A stretch of 60,000 nt of DNA, taken from the NCBI RefSeq assembly GCF_026151205.1, contig NC_087081.1, positions 8,491,246-8,551,245 on the forward strand, in the 5' to 3' direction. How positions within the stretch are numbered: the stretch's first letter is position 1; each line of letters opens with the position of its first letter. This DNA comes from Bolinopsis microptera (lineage: Eukaryota; Ctenophora; Tentaculata; Lobata; Bolinopsidae). The notes below the pieces were generated by a model. The model was not told the DNA's origin. It did no database searches and was given only the letters and a program-made list of their open reading frames with translations. Made by a program: the position numbers and the translations under genes. Shown in pieces: positions 43,261 to 54,938 of the stretch.

Positions 43261-46200
43261 ATGGAGCAAGCCGTTGACACGAAAACTCGTTCCTGATTTC
43301 ATCGAGATCGACCTAGCAGGGCATACCTGTATTACTAAAGCAGTGGAGCAATAATGTCCTCTTGTTGACAGTTGTGCTCCAAAATGCGTAAATCGCAATC
43401 TGATATGTCAATATCAATTCTCTTTACAGCTTACGTCATCAATTACTATTGACATGTCAGTTCGTTAAGCCAATCCCTAATTTTTTTTTTGTTATTTTTT
43501 TTTTTTTTTTATTTTTTTTTTTTTTTGGTGCAGATTGCAGGGATTTCGATATTCAAAATAGCAAAAGAGAAACAGCTTTTCCATTTGCAAACAGAAACTA
43601 AAAGTGTTGACCCATTAAATCAAAAACTCACTCAGGAACATATTTCATGTTTCTGGATTACTTCCCATGTCAGAGAAAGTGATTATCAATTGTCCAGCAA
43701 AAAACGCTGTGCGAATAACTAGTTAAACGCATCCTTGGCAAACTGTTCCATTTTTCACCATTACCAGTTTGCTTGTTAAAATGGTTGCGACAAAAGTCCC
43801 CCGCTATCACTAAGTTTTGTTCCAGTCCACCATGTTGATAAGAGATGCTCTCTCAAACTCCCACACACGCTCTTGAAACGATAATGATAACAGTGAGTAA
43901 AAGAATCGTTATTTTTTGAAAGAGCGAATGTACCTCATTTCAAACGTTCATTGAATCTACCATGACTGGTTTAATAATACACGACAATCGCAGTTCGGAT
44001 CAAACAATGTCTAAATATAAATTTATATTGCACTTCTTACAATAATAGCATTGTACCCAATCTGTACTAACTTACTATGGGGTGGGGTACTATACTACCA
44101 AAGCACTAACCTATATTATTAATAAGAGGTAGTGTGCCTGTACTTAGCTCTATTCTGCTCACTTTCTCTTCCCTATAAGTGTTCCTTTTACATAACTACC
44201 CTACGTTTCAGATGATGGTTATGTCGCTTACCTGTTTTTCCATTGCAATATATTTTATCCTTGTAGCACGTTTCTCTTCTACCCAGTGTTTATCTGTTCC
44301 TGTAGGTAGACTCTGGAAGGGAGTGTAGCTAACTGACAAACGTGAAGCCAATACTTACACGAGTACTGAACCGGATCCAATACCTCCTACTTCTTCTCCT
44401 TCCTCACTATAGAAATATATCCCTATCTCCTCCCCACTACGACAGTGCTGTCTGTTCTCAGGTGCAGGTAAGAAGTATTCCAGTCAGAGGGATGCTTTTG
44501 TAATTAACCACGGGTCCACATATTGTGGATTTGTAAGTTATGATTAAACTGGGTAGAAATGTTTTGAGCTGCACACGGATTTAGGAAAATGTCGATTATT
44601 AGAATTATAATAATATTATTTAAGATATATATTTAATATATTATTTAATAACTTTCAACACTACTATATAACAATAATTTGAGATACGAGTTTAATAAAT
44701 GATACAAAGAATTTAGAAGATCTAATCAACACGACTTTTAATGTGTAGGAGTACAGGCAACGAATATATATATATTATATATAAGTTTTTTAAATATTTT
44801 CAACACTACTACATAACAAAATAATTTGAGGATGCTGTTAAAGGTACATTTTACCGACAATTGAAGTCAAGCGTTTTTTATGACAGTTGGGTGACTAACA
44901 ATATATATATGAGAAGACTGGTTTATGAATATCTCAGTTATAATTAATAATTTGTTTATACGGTAGATAGGTGTGAGTTTTTTTCAGAGAGCAAATTTTA
45001 AAACCATAGAACCATCTTATAATGAACCCATTATGGAATGGATAAAAGCGCTTATCATTGGGTTGTCACGGTCCAAGTTACAGTATGGAAACGTTGCAAT
45101 ATGTATATCGTAATATACTGATTTATATGTGTATTACCTAATGCTTTTCATACAATGATTACAACATAGTCTTCATGAACCATGTTATTATTTTCTGGGT
45201 TTGATACAGGAATTACTTACTCGATCAAATTAATTACATAGCGATTCTTAATACTAAATAAATTTAATGATTTGTAGTGTTGCAATTAGTTTTTTAGATT
45301 ATATATGAATCAGTAATAACTGGCAGGAACCCGCCTAACCTAAAGTGGTATCAAGACTCAGAGACTAAAATAAATTATTACCTAATTAATTTCGCGTTTT
45401 TGACCACCACTTGGGGAGTCAAATTCTGGGCACTAAAATTCTTATTCTCGGCCATTTTTTATTTTGTCATGCGCTGATTTGAAGGCCATTAAGTATTTGA
45501 ACAGTCAAAAAAATATAAGTTGTATATATTTTACGTTAGAAATTCATCACGGAAAAGTTTTAATATGTGATTTGTTACGAGCATTTTTTATTTGTCGAAT
45601 TATTTGTTTTTCGCCCCTCAGGAATGAATAAACCCTTTCAAGATTCCTTTACTGCATAATTAAATTTTATCTTCGTCCGAGGGGTTTCCATAAATCATTT
45701 TTTTAGACTTATTAAACATGTACAAAGGCCTCCATCTTTCGCCAGCGCTTTAATATCCTACCTTGAAGATACATTTTATATCATTGAACTACACAAATAA
45801 ACTAAGGCATGTTTTAGTGTTGGCTTTTGTCACCAACAAGACTGCAAACCTTAATAGTAACAATTATTAAACAGATACCCCTTATGTCTACTCTAAAAAA
45901 TTCGTCTTTAATCAAATAGAGGCATTGTCTCTAAAACTAACTCACTAGCGTTCTCGGTGAGCTTGTGTGCAAAAGCTTTCAGGCACGCGCATTCCTTTGC
46001 CCCTGTGAGTTACACTGTCCTTCCAAAACCAAACAGCAGTCAAGGACAAAAAAAGTCATTACACCCAAATGGGCATTATATTTTATGAATTGTTTTACAT
46101 CTTTTTATTCTGTAAAATGTGCAAAAAATTAAATTTCTTCTTTCATTGAAAAATTTCTTGTTTCATTGAACACTTGGTCCATTTATTGATGTTTCATTTT

Positions 46201-47312
46201 CACAGCCAGTTCCGTTTCCCTGTTCAGCGCAAGGATCTCCGAAGTCCGATCTTAAAGTTGGATTTCAGAGCCAGAAAGAGGAACCTAAGCCTTGGTTTCT
46301 CTCTTTGAGAGTCAAACAGGAAATTCGGTGTTATCAACTTAAACTCGGATTCGTAGCCCAATTGAAAAACCAAAGAATAAAAATCTTAATGAATTTCCCG
46401 ACATCCTAAAATTAATATCAGGTCGTATTCGATTCAGTGGCCCAAACTCCAGTAGGTTACAAGGCTTAAGTTCACGTCGAGGAACACTTCGATTAAGCAT
46501 GATCCTTGTCTAGTTGGAGTTTTCGCATATCATGCAGTATTTATCTACTAATCACTCCTAAACTGAGCGTTGTAGAGTCGAATCTCGAACCCTGCCATTC
46601 TGCCAAGTAATCTTAATCTGAAGTTCTAGAATTACAGTTCTAATGTCATGTTCTAGTACTAAAGTACTAATGTATTAGTGCCCTAGTAGTGTCATGTGGT
46701 AAGCTGATTGCAGCAGTTTAAGTGTAGTGATATTTTAGTTAGGATATTGTAGTTTAGTGAATAAAAACCGTTAGGATTAGTGTTAGATTAGATTAGATTA
46801 GTGTTATAGATTAAGGATGATTTTGGAGGACACGTGGTAGTCAGGTTGGTTAGTTAGGTTATGTTATTGGACAGACTGAGCCACGTGTTGCCGCGTAACG
46901 CAGTGCTGGTAATTCTCATCTTCCCCGTTACAAGCAGTTCTTCGAGTGGCTTGTTAGGTGCAGTTTAATAAGTTACCGCTGCCGAAAAACACTGTAACGT
47001 GGCCGGCGATTCACTAGTTTCGTTTATTGATTGACTGTAATTTATCACGCTTCGAAACTTGTTGTTCGAATACACTGTTTCCTTTGTTCATACCTTACTT
47101 AGGATCCGATCAAGTCATTCGATCATATTGAAAGTAATATTCAGTACCCTGTACGAGTTAAAGTACAATAGTTACCGATACTTGAGTATTATCGTATTAT
47201 TCATTTATCACAGCACGTGTTGCTTGCAGAGCTAGAGGTTTGTAAGTATCCGTGTGCGACACTTTATTATCGTACCCTTATTATACCTTATCGGACCTTA
47301 TTTGGACGGACA
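43261..47312. other. Intergenic, nothing recognised
   Basis: A poly(T) tract lies at about 43480-43527 and short AT-rich repeats near 44760 and 46780 (attagattag). No exon with convincing splice sites and no RNA gene recognised. Confidence 0.4.
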
Positions 47313-47316
47313 TTAA

Positions 47317-48226
47317 GGGGGGGTTCACCCTGATTTTTTTGTGAAACTTGGTTTCGAGATAGCAGTTGACCAACAAACTAGGACCAGTGACCGAACTTTT
47401 GAGGGGGTCCCTGACCCCAACCGCCAAACGGTGCCTGCGGGGCAGCCACGCCCATATTTGGGTCAAATTAGGCCCAATTTAGCCAAATACCGTGAACATG
47501 CCCAAAATCCAGATTTTAGGTGCTCTACTTGTAGCTAGTGGTCCCCTGAACTCGTATATGAATTTCCATCAAGGTTGGACAAAAAATGACTGAGTTATGA
47601 GCAAAAAACCATATGACCATATTTGGGCATACGCACCAAATTTGATCGATTTTGGCCCATATATCGGTCAAAAATCAATATTTTTGAACGAAACCAACTC
47701 TATATGGAAGGTAAGCATATACTACCAATTCTCTATGATTATCAGCTCAGTATCTACCTAACTGTGGGTTCTGTGTTCAAATAATCGCAAAAAATGAACA
47801 AAATTGCCCATATCTCAGTTCGCGATATTTGCAAAACTGATTTCGCTCAAAACAATAGAACTCAATAGGGTTTCAATATTTTTACATGAAATTTTCAGAA
47901 TCAACGTAGAATCGCATTTCGACCTTAAGTTTTGGTACAGAATTTTGAGTTAGGCCTTTAAAAAAATTTGGCGGCCAAATTCTGATTTCGCATCTAGCTA
48001 CAAGTAGAGCACCTAAAATCTGGATTTTGGGCATGTTCACGGTATTTGGCTAAATTGGGCCTAATTTGGACCAAATATGGGCGTGGCTGCCACGCAGGCA
48101 CCGTTTGGCGGTTGGGGTCAGGCACCCCCTCAAAAGTTCGGTCACTGGTCATAGTTTGTTGGTCAACTACTATCTCGAAACCAAGTTTCACAAAAAAATC
48201 AGGGTGAACCCCCCCCCCCCCTCCCC
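47317..48226. mobile_element. 910-bp foldback MITE flanked by TTAA
   Basis: Inverted arms of about 220-235 bp (47317-47538 and 47992-48226) bound a central region of about 450 bp. The ends are G-rich (gggggggttcaccctg). TTAA is present at both borders (47313-47316 and 48227-48230). It shares the TTAA target and G-rich ends with the MITE at 23268 but not its arm sequence. The open frames inside the arms are mirror images and not genes. Confidence 0.85.
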
Positions 48227-48230
48227 TTAA

Positions 48231-48476
48231 ATGAACGGACATTATTATGAACGGACATTAATATGAACGCTAGAAGGCATTCAAAACCATTAAATAAACA
48301 TAACATGGAACATAACAACACCCTCTCCGCCCTCCACGAACCTGGTATCGTGTGTGCTGTGTCACGTGAGACTCACAAATCGTATAGCCCAAAGCGGGAC
48401 GCCCTATTAGTACGGGTATTGTAACTCTACGGATGATCTTGAAGTTGACGGCACATATTGCAATATTGTTTGTTTT
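48231..48476. other. Presumed promoter/5' region of the transporter gene
   Basis: Starts with copies of gaacggacattaatat, the insertion context of the MITE. No TATA-like element could be fixed with confidence. Confidence 0.3.
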
Positions 48477-48672
48477 ATGGATCGTTTCAATGTTATGATA
48501 GTACACACTCAAACCAGAAGAAGCTTCCAAATGATAATGAAAAACGGTGAGAATGACGTCCTGGTTGATAAAGACGACCAGCAACAAACAACTTGGACAA
48601 GGAATGATAAGATGTTGTTGATATGTTGTCTTCTATGCGACTTTGCAGATGGAACAGAGCTGGATTTGCCTG
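48477..48672 (+). CDS. Transporter exon 1: N-terminus and TM1
   Basis: Hydrophilic N-terminus (VLVDKDDQQQTTWTRNDKM) then TM1. Phase 1 donor inside the Gly codon after DLP. A nearby gtgtaa would break the frame. Confidence 0.8.
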
Positions 48673-50609
48673 GTTGGTGTAACTTTCAAAGTTGTGTCCC
48701 GATTTATTTTTGAAGTGAAAATTTTTAATTTCACATTGAATTTTACAAGATAGTCTTCCTTGTATTGAAAACCTCACTCCTAATCTGTAAAACACACGAA
48801 GAAGCCTGATAACCATATTTCCTCACGTATCAGGAATGTTAACTCAACAAGTTTCATGTGACATTGGACTGTCTCATTGGAAAGAAGGATTATTGGATTG
48901 CATTCTGTTCTTCTCCTTAGCAGTTTCAGTTATGATTTCAGGACCATTGGCGAAAAGGTAGGGTCAAACTATTTTTCTAGACAATTTTATTTGTAACCAT
49001 CAAGCTGCAGTGAAACATTTGCTAGTAGTAGTACAGAAATTACTCCTGGGCTGCACCACTAGCTTCGTTGAATGAACTTGATATTGCTCATCGCAAACAC
49101 CTCCGAAGAATCCTCAACATCAGATGGCCTACTGGGGTTATTTCTAATGAGGCACTCTATGCTCGTTGTTATGTCACTCCCTTGTCTGTGAGAGTCTCTA
49201 AGTTTCGATGGAGAATGTTAGGACATATCTTAAGAGGACAGGAAGACTCACCAGCATACACCTCTATGTTATTTGCTATAAATTCTGATATTTTTATGGA
49301 AGGGAGACGGGGTAGACCATGTTTAAACTTATTAGATGTTATTAGAAAAGACTTGACTAGTAGAAATCTTGATATTAGACTTAAGAATTTGACTGATTTC
49401 GAAGACCTTAGATTTTTAGCTTTAGATAGGGAGGAGTGGAAGAAGTTAGAAGATGGTTGATGTTTTTGTTTTCTTTTTTATGCGTTTTGATATCTATAAG
49501 GTGCCTAGGATGCTCTTTTAAAGAGATATTTCGTACTTTGAAAGATTTACTACTACTACAATAGTACAGAAATTCGAAAAATAGATTTAATGATATTGTG
49601 TCTCAGGTTCGGAAAACGGAAGACGGTTTTAACCTCGCTATATCTGAGTGTATGCAGTTTAGTTATCTGTGGCATAGTTGCAAACTTTACAGCTCTTCTT
49701 GTCTCTCGAGCCCTCCTTGGCTTTTGTTGTGGACTTAGATACAACTGTCTTTATGTTTGGGCCGCTGACATAGCTTCCAATAGAGATATTCTAGACAGGA
49801 TTTTATTTATAACACACATATTCTTTACTGCCGGGGCAATGTGGTCATCAGTGTTGGGGTTCCTACTACTTGATTGGATTGGATGGAGGAAGTTTCTACT
49901 TTTCTCGACATTGCCCGTACTCATTCCTCCGATCATCATGGTTCACTTCTGTGTAAAAGATACAAAAGGCCCACAAATAGAAGGGTCAGAAGACGAAGCA
50001 GAACAGCAAGAAACAGTGACTGTTTCAAACTTTGCAGCTAGAACCACAAAATTGGGGCTGCTCATTGCTTGTGTTACTTTTAATGGCTGGTCGATCACCC
50101 TCCTCGTTCCAGCGTTGATCCAGCTGCTTAAGAATAAAGATGCAGGACCAAATATTCATTGCTCAGTTACCATGACTCAAGGGCCGGAACTCTTGTTACT
50201 GGCACTTGTTAACTTCGCAGGTATACCCTCTTTATTCCTTATGCACTGGATAAAAGACAAGATTGGATTTCGTAAACTGCAGGGGTTTGTTTCCCTAGTA
50301 TACGTAGCAAACTTTGTACTGATGCTCACACAACAAAACCTTGCGGTAGCGATTTTAACTAACTTCATAACTAAGTTTTTGGACGGGATAATTGCTTTGG
50401 GCTACACCTATGTCCTCTACGACGTGAATTACTTCGGAACGTCAAACTTTGAAGTAGGAGCTAGCATCGCAGCCTCAATTGGCTTGATTGGTGGGATGGC
50501 TGGGTCGGGCATGGTCTCATTTGCCTCCACATCATCTGTTATAATCACTGCTTTGATGGTCAGTGTGGTTCAGGTTATGGTTGTTGTTTCTATGACAGAG
50601 GTTCAGTAA
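48477..50609 (+). CDS. Major facilitator superfamily transporter, 3 exons, 440 aa
   Basis: Exons 48477-48672, 48834-48957 and 49607-50609 join in frame with GT-AG introns of 161 and 649 bp (donors CCTG|gttggt and AAAAG|gtaggg; acceptors acgtatcag and tgtgtctcag). About 45 polar residues are followed by TM1 with LLICCLLCDFADGTELDLPG, whose ADGxE pattern fits SV2/SLC22-like transporters. The MFS motif A, GPLAKRFGKRKT (residues 102-113), is built across the second splice junction, strong proof of the model. TM4-6, an acidic central loop EGSEDEAEQQE near residue 230, and six further hydrophobic segments follow. Length is within the usual range, slightly short. Substrate unknown; plasma-membrane or vesicle location is inferred from family. 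Start chosen at the first in-frame ATG; a later ATG at about 48531 is possible. Confidence 0.88.
48834..48957 (+). CDS. Transporter exon 2: TM2 and first half of motif A
   Basis: Reads MLTQQVSCDIGLSHWKEG and LLDCILFFSLAVSVMISGPL. It ends inside the Arg codon of motif A at AAAAG|gtaggg. The frame upstream carries a stop at 48788, consistent with an acceptor at 48833. Confidence 0.88.
49042..49561 (+). mobile_element. 5'-truncated LINE tail in transporter intron 2, 13-bp TSD
   Basis: Exactly flanked by the direct repeat tagtacagaaatt (49029-49041 and 49562-49574). The insert holds only a LINE C-terminal domain (HLRRILNIRWP, FRWRMLGHILRG, GRRGRPCLNLL, stop at 49458) and ends with a (tac)n microsatellite tail instead of poly(A). 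Sense orientation relative to the host gene. The intact target duplication implies a recent insertion. Confidence 0.9.
49607..50609 (+). CDS. Transporter exon 3: remaining membrane helices
   Basis: Begins by completing Arg107 and continues FGKRKT. It encodes about ten hydrophobic segments and ends VVVSMTEVQ with TAA at 50607. Confidence 0.92.
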
Positions 50610-51412
50610 CAATATCAAGCTGAATAGGTGAGCAGGTTTAAATAGACACGGACAGAAGGCTAGATAGAAAAGTGCTCAACACATTAGGCCAGGTTTCAAA
50701 ATGAGGAAGTGATCTGGAAGTCCTTTCCGAAACTTTCTTTAGTTAGAGCTGAGGAATAATCTGAAACTGTTTATCTTAGATTCCGTATCAACCATGACAG
50801 CTTAGAATTCTAGACTTACACTTAGACTTTACAGTTATGAGTTATATCACTACAAACTTTCGACCTAATATGACCGTTAGACACTCTCACTGCAAAGAGA
50901 CACAAACATTGTCCACTTTTAGCAGAACATCCCAGATTTGCTGCATGAAAGCGAAGGTTATAGGAAAAGACGGAGACTAAAAACACAAAGGACTGGAGAA
51001 TAACAATCAGAGAGTCTTCTTCTCAGCCTATCTGGGAACCATCCCGGTTCAATCCCTTTGTCATATTTTCAAGTAATTCTAGTTTATCCATATTCCATAA
51101 ATGTATAATACTTACATAAATACATCTGAGTAACAAGATTTGAACTTTATTTAATTGTTTCAACCATGTAATAATGTGTTGAACTAAATTAGCGTAATTC
51201 CTTCAATTTATGTGATTTATTTCTCATTCATGATACAAGTTTGATTGTGTGTTGTTTTACTGAGAAGCATGAGAAATGAGAATCATGATCAAACTGTGCA
51301 TCATTAAACGACGGTCGTTGCCTTTGCGAATTGAAAATACTGTAAAGATGTAATTTATAGTTTGCTTAACTTTCAAATATTGATAATTCCAAATAACTTC
51401 TCTTATAGAATG
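50610..51412. other. 3' flank of transporter gene
   Basis: No further coding exon recognised. AT-rich sequence presumably includes the 3' UTR. Confidence 0.4.
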
Positions 51413-51808
51413 CAGTGATGCACGCCGGTTCATTTTTCGCCAACCGGCGGCGGCGTGCCCAAAATGGCCCGGCGTGGCGGCGTTCGGCGGCGTGGAACAT
51501 AATTTTGTCAAAATTTAGGTTTGAATTTCCAGGCCCACAAAAATTGTGGCGTACGTGCGTGCATGAAATAATGATGTAATAAGTGTGGTGTTTACAATTA
51601 TATTTGGTGATTTTTACAATTATATTTAAGAAAAATCAAATTCTTGACAATGTTGGACAATTTGGATCTCCTAGAGTTCAAGATCAACCCTGACTGGCTC
51701 CATACTCTTTATATTTCCTTTCACGCCACGCCGACTTGAGAGGTATCGGCGTGGCGGCGTGTGAAAATGTGCCGGCGCGGCGGCGTCCGGCGGCGGCGTG
51801 CATCACTG
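51413..51808. mobile_element. 396-bp hAT-type MITE with perfect 8-bp TSD
   Basis: The ends cagtgatgcacgccg / cggcgtgcatcactg are inverted. The flanks are identical 8-bp repeats, atagaatg (51405-51412 and 51809-51816). 8-bp duplications and CA...TG ends are typical of hAT elements. GC-rich subterminal ggcggcg repeats form further inverted arms. No ORF. Confidence 0.9.
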
Positions 51809-52077
51809 ATAGAATGGAAATGAAAGGTACCGTTTAAAGTTTATTGTTATACAGAAAACTGAGTTTCTGGTATTTAGTGTATGCTAGTCAAGCTCTAGTC
51901 ACGTAACAGTAACACAAACGGCAGGGCGTACCGTATGGGTAGAATAGAAACGATGTAAAATAAAATGGAGAAATAATTAAATAGCTAATATACAAAGGTG
52001 AACGTCAACAATAAAAGCTCCTCGATTCGCTTCAAACGATTGGGTAACACACTCCTGTCCGACAGCGACATCCTGTC

Positions 52078-52942
52078 CGACAGCGACATCTGTCCGACTA
52101 AGGTATACCAGAAAAAAAAAAAACAGACCAATTCCCTGTCCGAAATTGTGATTTGATTTCAATACACACATGTTCCAATTAGAGAACATATCTGAACTGT
52201 TACTTTTCACAAAATTTGTATACGTAACATTGCCAATTTGAGCTATGATCTGAGCCATAGTTTACTAATAGTTTATTTTCGACCTATGCAGGCAGGCATG
52301 AACAATTGCAGGTTGTGAATGGCAGCTCGTATCCTTGAGGATGATTTGTGGTTGTAGCCCCAAGGCCCAAGAAGCCCAGGGTCTAACTCCTCGAACATGG
52401 TTGCGGAGAGGGTCGTCGATTTTCCAGGAATGAGTTCATAGAAGAGGGTCAGGAGTGCCAGCCTCATGGAAGAGTCCGTGAGACTGTGAAGAGCTGATGG
52501 AAGAGATTAGGTGCGGATATGAAGGTACCGTCGACTACCCAATCTCCGCGTCCACCATATGATCTGCGGTTCCTTAGGAATCCCCCAAAGGAAAGAATCG
52601 ACGCAGCTCTGTTGATCGTCCCATCCAGAGTCCCAGAGCATCATTGGACTGTTGTCGGTAGAGAATGTAGTTGCAAGGAATGATAGCGTTTCCAGATCTC
52701 TCGGCTGTTTGCTGCAGATCTGGGTCTGTTTACTGAAGATTGGTTGATTTTGTGATTGCCGATAACTGATCTCCATACGGGGCCCGCTGTCCTATATGTA
52801 CCATTAAGGCTGTTCCTGTGAAAAAACCGAAAATTACAATATGATCCGAAATTTCACAGATGTCGCCAAAAACGACTCCTTTCCGACAGCGACAATCTGT
52901 CCCGACATCCAAATTCGGCTGCGGACAGATGTTCCGCTGTCG
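52078..52942. mobile_element. Inverted-repeat block, possible DNA element
   Basis: cgacagcgacatctgtccg (52078-52096) recurs inverted at 52922-52942 with a 2-bp difference. The left arm is preceded by a tandem copy of cctgtccgacagcgacat. Minus-strand frames of 64 and 89 codons inside are not recognisable. The type is undetermined. Confidence 0.4.
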
Positions 52943-54074
52943 ACCGATATGTCTCCCAATCCTCTCCCCTATCCTCACGTCCATCCCTCCTCACTAGCCT
53001 ATCGGAAATAGATTACATCTCGCCTTGAGATGAGTCCGTTTTTTAACTCCATATCACTGCTAACGATTTTAGAGCAATGTAAAACAGTCTCTATTTCTCA
53101 AAAATTGTTCCTGACCTATCTCTTAAACTTTCCAATGTAACACTTTCGTCTCTTCTACCATGCATATCTAAAGACATACAAGTGATCGTTATCTTCTTGA
53201 GATCTTATAACGGGCCAAACCAACCGAGAACGAACTTGTGCTTAGGGCAATTTATCAAACAAACGCTTCCCCCTCACCCGCCTCAAAGGAATGGTCCCTT
53301 AACGTATCTTATCGTGATCTCTCTGGCATAGAAAAAAAAAAAAAAAAATCACGCTCAGCTAGGACCCTCACCATTCCTGTGATAAACTTGAGATCTTGTA
53401 CAGCTCGACGCTCAACTTCAAACTCATTCTCCTTCCAAGGCTTGTAACTCGAAATCCTTACGATTCTCAGCTAGCCAGGCTTAACGGTGTGTGTAACTCA
53501 CGACCGAAACACCAATCTTGCCTAGAATAACCCGTGTGTCCGAATCGCAATGAGTTAAGGTACGAAGACTACTCTAATTAACCAAAAACCCAGTATCGTC
53601 CCGGGTGGTAAGCTGGTTCTCAGCAGTATTGATATTCAACGACGGTTCGCTCTCTCAACTCTTTCCTGTACATCAAATACTTTCGTTGGCCATGATGTAT
53701 TTGCAAACTAGGCTTGAGCTATGTCCTCGAAATAATGAGCCAAAAAACCCGATATGATCAGCCATCATAATCTTGTTGCCAAAACGATCAATCCAAAACC
53801 TACGAATCAAAAGACAATGCCTCCTCCTTTAGCTGTCTGGGTCTTAGTAGGAATAGCTACACATAATTCGACCAAAATCGGTTATAGTCAAAATATGTTT
53901 GTAACTTCTTAGTTGTAGCACCAACCTTCTCAGAACTATAAGATCGAAACATTTGCTGAGTTAAAGGAGTGGAACAATATGTGCTTGAGGGGTGCCTTAT
54001 TGTTTGGCCTAGTATTATTACATGACTGTGTGTTACACATTTTATGTAGCTTTGGTATATATTACACAGTGTGA

Positions 54075-54132
<58 letters not shown>

Positions 54133-54149
54133 GAGAGAGAGAGGAATAA

Positions 54150-54236
<87 letters not shown>

Positions 54237-54803
54237 CCCGTAACTCTTACCGTTTTCTTGCTCAAGCCATTTTATGTAACATTTGTGGTACAAAACCATC
54301 AATTAAACCACTTACCACCGGCTGATTTAAAAAAATTGCTTATGGGCTTCGTCCGAGTTTTGTCGGCACTATACCGAAAAAACCAGTCCCGTAACTCTTA
54401 CCGTTTTTTTTGTATAACCGTTCGGAAATTAACACACGCACAGACGATCAGACACACACACATTCTTAGATTATTATTTCTGATAATATTTTCTTTACGT
54501 AACACTAACAGGGGGAGTACCAGTGCAGAACTCAGAGTAAACTATCCAACGTACAGGGATCAGCCAACGTTTTTATACGAGGTTAATCGCATTTTTTATC
54601 GCATTTTAGCTGTCTGACTGCATTTATTAACTGTCCTATTAAATTAAATAGTTGCTGCAAATTCTTCTAAACTTACAATATTAGAATCGTGATTGGTGAC
54701 TACAGTTCTTTTGTAATCTTATTCGGACAAAAGTCGCGTGTTACCTAGCACTGTTAACCTCCGGTTAAAGGTCGCCCTGGCAACCAACCCCCTAACTCCT
54801 CAG
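52943..54803. other. Non-coding stretch with GA microsatellite
   Basis: Contains the (ga)n block and an A-run at 53332-53347. A repeated phrase, cgtaactcttaccgtttt (54238 and 54390), marks a small duplication of about 150 bp. No gene supported, although an upstream exon of the Ig gene would be expected in or before this stretch. Confidence 0.4.
54071..54237. repeat. (GA)n-rich microsatellite
   Basis: About 165 bp of gagaga with scattered interruptions. The overlapping open frames on both strands are artefacts of the repeat. Confidence 0.95.
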
Positions 54804-54938
54804 ACATACCACAACTAAAGAACACCACATCACGGGTAGTGTTGGTCCAGCAGGGAGGGCAGGCTAGGTTCAGTGTGGATATTATTCTACTTTCTCCTCG
54901 AAAATCATCGGAATTTTCCATATCCTGGTCTAGAGACG
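54804..54938 (+). CDS. Ig gene exon (strands A-C)
   Basis: 135 bp, phase 1 to phase 1, a common arrangement for Ig-domain exons. Pyrimidine-rich acceptor (ccaaccccctaactcctcag) and consensus donor (G|gtgagt). Confidence 0.75.

Noticed and set aside
46560-46640. tRNA-like B-box (ggttcgagattcg) on the minus strand
   Set aside because: No A-box at the right distance and no cloverleaf could be drawn.
47281-48242. Mirror-image 61-82 codon frames
   Set aside because: Both lie in the inverted arms of the TTAA MITE. There is no independent coding evidence.
54022-54325. Arg/Glu- and Leu/Ser-rich open frames
   Set aside because: Product of the (GA)n microsatellite.
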